DNA from: Treponema sp.
GTDB lineage: Bacteria; Spirochaetota; Spirochaetia; Treponematales; Breznakiellaceae
Reading direction: 5' to 3'
NCBI GenBank assembly: GCA_031281685.1
Contig: JAITFA010000036.1
Coordinates: 1 to 8,911, forward strand
Length of the DNA stretch: 8,911 bases
Part shown: one piece after another, positions 5,655-8,911 of the stretch
How the letters are laid out: every line of letters begins with the position of its first letter
Numbering within the stretch: the first letter of the stretch is position 1
Made by a program: the position numbers and the translations under genes
Notes under the pieces: model-generated
What the model was told of the DNA's origin: nothing
The model's input: the letters and a program-made list of their open reading frames with translations, nothing else
Databases searched by the model: none

Positions 5655-7400
5655 ATGGCAGATATGAGTAACACCGATGATACGTTCAGCCGACTAGTAT
5701 CGGATATGTCGCTGGAAGAGCGGAAAAACCTTTTAGATCGTTTGTCAAGTCAATCTAACCTTTCGCGGGACCCCTTGTATGAAGAGAAGGTGGATACTTA
5801 TAAAGAAGACCTTGCGGCGCAATTCAGCCGTCTGCCTTGGTACGGGCGTCTGATTTACTTTATCGCGAGTATCTTCAAGTCTATACCGCCAGATAAGGTG
5901 TTTGAGGAATCACGAGTTGCTCGATTAGGCAAGATAATTGAATCAAAGGCTCCGGGTTACTTTGATCGTAAGCGTGTGATGATGTTGCCACCCTTTCACG
6001 CCGCGCTTATTGAGCTGAAAAACGGGGCGCGTTTCTTCTATAGCGCGCTGGATACCAGCTTGAACCACGACAGGGGCGCGTTTTTCGCCTTTCTCGCCTC
6101 TCTTGAAATGCGCGATCTGTACTCTCGTTTACAGAAAGAGACTGATCCGCTCAAATTCGTGGACAGGCATCCAGATATTAGCGAGATGGACCTGCGGCAT
6201 ATGGCGTTTCAGACCATGGATGCGATATTCGAGACCATAAGCGAGCAAGATCGGGAAAGTATGTATACCAACGCCCACTCCCTCTATAACCTCAAGTCGC
6301 TGGCCAGCTTCTCATTTGAGCGCGTGATTCTGTCATTTCTTCCCGACCCTCTGGTTGACGGACCAAGCTGTCCAGTTCATGTGGTAAAGGACCTGCTTAT
6401 ATCCTTGAATGACATTCTGTACTCCTTCAAAGACCCGCCTTCGATAGCCCTTATTGAGTCCTTGTTTGTGTTCCAGCTTCAGGGCAAGGGAGAAAGAAAA
6501 AACTTTGATATGGATATGGAGATGCGAGATCTGCTCTCCAAGGCCGAGACATCTCTGCTAACGTTCAGGAACTTTAACAAACGTGTTCCGCTCAACCTAA
6601 TCCTGCGTTGTGCCACCTACGACATGATGCTTGAACCGAAACTTCTCACTGGTGGTGAGGATTGGTTCGTAACGTTTCAGGATTACTGGCGAGAGCGCAT
6701 TGAGAAGCAGATCGTTACCTATATGTGGGATCGGCATAAGAGGGAACTGTTTGAGTCATTCCGCTACTTCCTCAAGGGCCGTAATCTTATGTTCCTTGAT
6801 AACGCGGCTTCTGACTCTAATCCCGACGGGTTTACAGTGCAAGGATCGTTCAGCCTCTCGTTCCTACTAACCTTCTATACCGTAGTATTCACCAATGACC
6901 TCAACGGACTACTGAGAACGATCCTGCTTGACGGGGACTTTGTAAAACGGGAACAGCGCACAAGCTTTACCGAAGGCTATAACGACCTTATGAAACTGGG
7001 AAGTGATATCAAAGAGTTTGATCAGTCTCTTTCCGCGACAGGAAGCTTAGGAAAACGTTACGCTTCGGCGCTTGAAGACCCTTCACTTCCGACACGTCTG
7101 CGAAAGACCCAACTGGTGATTGAAAATGCGACTGAGACTGCCCAGCTCATCATTGAGCGGACGCGGAAGGCTATTGGCGCCGTGATCACCGTTCTCAACG
7201 CGATTATTACCAAAGACCTTGAAGGTAACTACGAGGCTTTGAGTAACATGGCGCATTTCATCGGCAAGATCGATCTGAGTTCTACAACGCCGAGCTACAA
7301 GGAAAAGGTTTTTCTCAACAATGTAACTGAAATAATTCAAAAGCTACAAAAGACTATACAGTTACTAGACGATATCAATGTTATAGAGCTTGGGGTTTAA
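5655..7400 (+). CDS. Spirochaete protein of unknown function (DUF5312-like), 581 residues
   Basis: From memory this matches a family limited to spirochaetes, DUF5312; no domain search was run. The protein is mostly predicted helix, with no signal peptide and no catalytic motif that I recognise. Visible landmarks: an acidic N-terminus (MADMSNTDDTFSRL), LPWYGRLIYFIASIFKSIPPDKVF at about 60-83 as the only moderately hydrophobic stretch, an aromatic-rich middle (ATYDMMLEPKLLTGGEDWFVTFQDYWRERI at about 320-349), and a C-terminal helical region with ENATETAQLIIERTRKAIGAVITVLNAII at 490-518 and a leucine/isoleucine-rich end (IIQKLQKTIQLLDDINVI). It is probably cytoplasmic or peripherally membrane-associated. 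No Shine-Dalgarno precedes the ATG at 5655 or the in-frame ATG at 5664, so the exact start is uncertain. It ends 11 bases before argS, which implies co-transcription. Confidence 0.9.
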   Translation: MADMSNTDDTFSRLVSDMSLEERKNLLDRLSSQSNLSRDPLYEEKVDTYKEDLAAQFSRLPWYGRLIYFIASIFKSIPPDKVFEESRVARLGKIIESKAPGYFDRKRVMMLPPFHAALIELKNGARFFYSALDTSLNHDRGAFFAFLASLEMRDLYSRLQKETDPLKFVDRHPDISEMDLRHMAFQTMDAIFETISEQDRESMYTNAHSLYNLKSLASFSFERVILSFLPDPLVDGPSCPVHVVKDLLISLNDILYSFKDPPSIALIESLFVFQLQGKGERKNFDMDMEMRDLLSKAETSLLTFRNFNKRVPLNLILRCATYDMMLEPKLLTGGEDWFVTFQDYWRERIEKQIVTYMWDRHKRELFESFRYFLKGRNLMFLDNAASDSNPDGFTVQGSFSLSFLLTFYTVVFTNDLNGLLRTILLDGDFVKREQRTSFTEGYNDLMKLGSDIKEFDQSLSATGSLGKRYASALEDPSLPTRLRKTQLVIENATETAQLIIERTRKAIGAVITVLNAIITKDLEGNYEALSNMAHFIGKIDLSSTTPSYKEKVFLNNVTEIIQKLQKTIQLLDDINVIELGV

Positions 7401-7411
7401 GAGGTTTTATT

Positions 7412-8911
7412 ATGAATGATGTTACAGAAATCCTGAAAGCACGGATAGCCGCCGCGCTCAACGACTTGTTACAGGACACAGGGGTGACAATTGAGGCGTC
7501 TGCAGTCATCGCCGAAACACCGCCTAAGCCGGAAATGGGCGACTTGGGTTTTCCTATGTTCAGCTTTGCCAAACTGTTGCGAAAAGGGCCACCACAGATC
7601 GCGCAGGCGCTTGCGGTGAAACTCGCGGCGCAGACCGGGCAGATCAGCGCCACTTTCACGGTTGAGGGACCGTATCTCAACGCCCGCCTCAATCGCGGAG
7701 AAGTGGCGCGGGCGCTCCTTGAACGTGCGCTCAATGAAGCCGCGCCGTTTGGCAAACCGCAGACTCTTGCCGGTTCCCGTATCATGGTTGAGTTCTCCAG
7801 CCCCAATACCAACAAACCTCTGCACCTCGGACACCTCCGTAACGACGTGCTGGGCGAGAGTGTTTCGCGCATACTCGCGGCTTGCGGCGCTGATGTACGG
7901 AAGGTCTGCATCATCAACGATCGCGGCGTGCATATCTGCAAATCTATGCTGGCTTATAAAGAACATGGCGAAGACAAAACCCCGGAAAGCGAAAGCGTTA
8001 AGAGCGATCACTTTGTGGGAAACTTTTACGTCCGCTTTCACCTTATGAGCCAGAGCGACCCGCAGGCTGAAGCCCGAGCCCAGGATATGCTCCGCAAGTG
8101 GGAAGCTGGAGACGCGGAAACCGTTGACTTATGGAAGAAAATGAACAACTGGACCGTGAGCGGCATGAAGCAAACTTACGAGCGTACCGGCGTCTCGTTT
8201 AACCAGTACTATTTTGAAAGCCAGACCTACCTCAAAGGCAAGGACGAGATTCTCAAGGGTTTGGAATCCGGCCTCTTTTATAAGGAAGCAGACGGCTCGG
8301 TATGGGCAGACCTTAGCGCTGAACAGCTTGATAAGAAGGTACTGCTCCGCAAGGACGGTACATCGCTGTACATTACGCAGGATATTGGCACAGCCATCTT
8401 CCGCCACGACGACTGGCTTTTTGACAAGCTGGTATATGTCGTGGGTTCTGAGCAACAGTACCATTTCAAGGTATTGTTTACAATACTGCGAAAGCTCGGC
8501 TTTGACTGGTCACAAAATCTTCACCACCTTTCCTACGGCATGGTGAATCTACCCGACGGCAAGATGAAGAGTCGTGAAGGCACGGTGGTTGACGCTGATG
8601 ATTTGTTGGACAGCCTCCACGAGCTTGCGCTTAACGAGATTCGCTCCAAGGAACGGGAGGAAGCTGTCGGCGACCCTGACGCGACCGCTGAAAAAGTTGC
8701 CCTGGCAGCCCTGCACTACTACCTTTTGCAAGTTTCCCCGTCCAAAGACATACTCTTTGACCCCAAAGAATCGCTTTCGTTTAACGGGAACACCGGACCC
8801 TATCTTCAGTACATGGGGGCGCGTGTTTCAGCCCTGCTCCGCAAAGCGCCGCCTGAACTCAAGGCGGAAGCGTCCAATGGCGAACTTCTCACTTCAGATG
8901 CTGAATGGGAC
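7412..8911 (+). CDS. argS: Arginyl-tRNA synthetase, first 500 residues (cut by window end)
   Basis: This class I synthetase joins arginine to tRNA-Arg using ATP. The start at 7412 has AAGAGG 7 bases upstream, and the frame is open for exactly 500 codons to the window edge. The N-terminal tRNA D-loop-recognition domain (about 1-120) includes PPKPEMGDLGFPMFSFAKLL and VEGPYLNARLN. The catalytic HIGH motif reads HLGH at 138-141 within SSPNTNKPLHLGHLRND. INDRGVHICKSMLAY follows at about 169. The KMSKS-equivalent loop is KMKSR at 384-388 (GKMKSREGTVVDADDLL). FNGNTGPYLQYMGARV marks the start of the DALR anticodon-binding domain, whose remaining residues (roughly 80-100 by family length) lie beyond the window. 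The HIGH-region wording is the type I associate with Bacteroidetes and spirochaetes rather than the E. coli 'SAPNVAKEMHVGH' form. Reverse-strand open frames beneath it are shadows. Confidence 0.97.
   Translation, partial: MNDVTEILKARIAAALNDLLQDTGVTIEASAVIAETPPKPEMGDLGFPMFSFAKLLRKGPPQIAQALAVKLAAQTGQISATFTVEGPYLNARLNRGEVARALLERALNEAAPFGKPQTLAGSRIMVEFSSPNTNKPLHLGHLRNDVLGESVSRILAACGADVRKVCIINDRGVHICKSMLAYKEHGEDKTPESESVKSDHFVGNFYVRFHLMSQSDPQAEARAQDMLRKWEAGDAETVDLWKKMNNWTVSGMKQTYERTGVSFNQYYFESQTYLKGKDEILKGLESGLFYKEADGSVWADLSAEQLDKKVLLRKDGTSLYITQDIGTAIFRHDDWLFDKLVYVVGSEQQYHFKVLFTILRKLGFDWSQNLHHLSYGMVNLPDGKMKSREGTVVDADDLLDSLHELALNEIRSKEREEAVGDPDATAEKVALAALHYYLLQVSPSKDILFDPKESLSFNGNTGPYLQYMGARVSALLRKAPPELKAEASNGELLTSDAEWD

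Noticed and set aside
7381..8041. Two long minus-strand open frames (186 and 190 codons) beneath argS
   Set aside because: They lie wholly or almost wholly opposite argS, which has intact synthetase motifs, and their translations show no family features. They are composition-driven shadows.

Overview
The window looks like part of a spirochaete chromosome, most likely Treponema or a close relative. The evidence is a yajC-secD-secF cluster with an enlarged SecF periplasmic region, a 581-residue protein that I associate from memory with a spirochaete family of unknown function (DUF5312), and an arginyl-tRNA synthetase of the 'SSPNTNKPLHLGH' type directly behind it. No search was run, so the organism call is inference.

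Layout. Bases 3-119 hold the 3' end of an unrecognised plus-strand gene. Two hairpins without U-tracts (126-154 and 161-200) separate it from a convergent minus-strand block. Read in the direction of transcription (right to left), that block is yajC (5450-5034), secD (4957-3236), secF (3235-2000), an adenine-specific DNA methyltransferase (2003-819) and a small two-helix membrane protein (796-227). The first three genes encode the SecDF-YajC complex, which assists Sec-dependent export. The last two are visibly AT-richer and are not part of the export machinery. They look like an accessory addition behind secF, with a strong palindrome at the junction.

A divergent promoter region (5451-5654) separates this block from two plus-strand genes: the DUF5312-like gene (5655-7400) and argS (7412 to the window end, first 500 codons). 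They lie 11 bases apart and probably form an operon.

The most unusual points are: a perfect 12-bp hairpin with the yajC stop codon in its loop, between yajC and secDF; a 9-bp palindrome that codes for the first residues of the methyltransferase if the ATGA-overlap start is used; about 100 extra residues in the SecF periplasmic region; and a DUF5312-like start codon with no Shine-Dalgarno just downstream of a promoter-like sequence. I see no tRNA, rRNA, CRISPR array, insertion sequence or restriction endonuclease. No clearly new multi-gene system is visible. The methyltransferase/membrane-protein pair is the only candidate accessory module.
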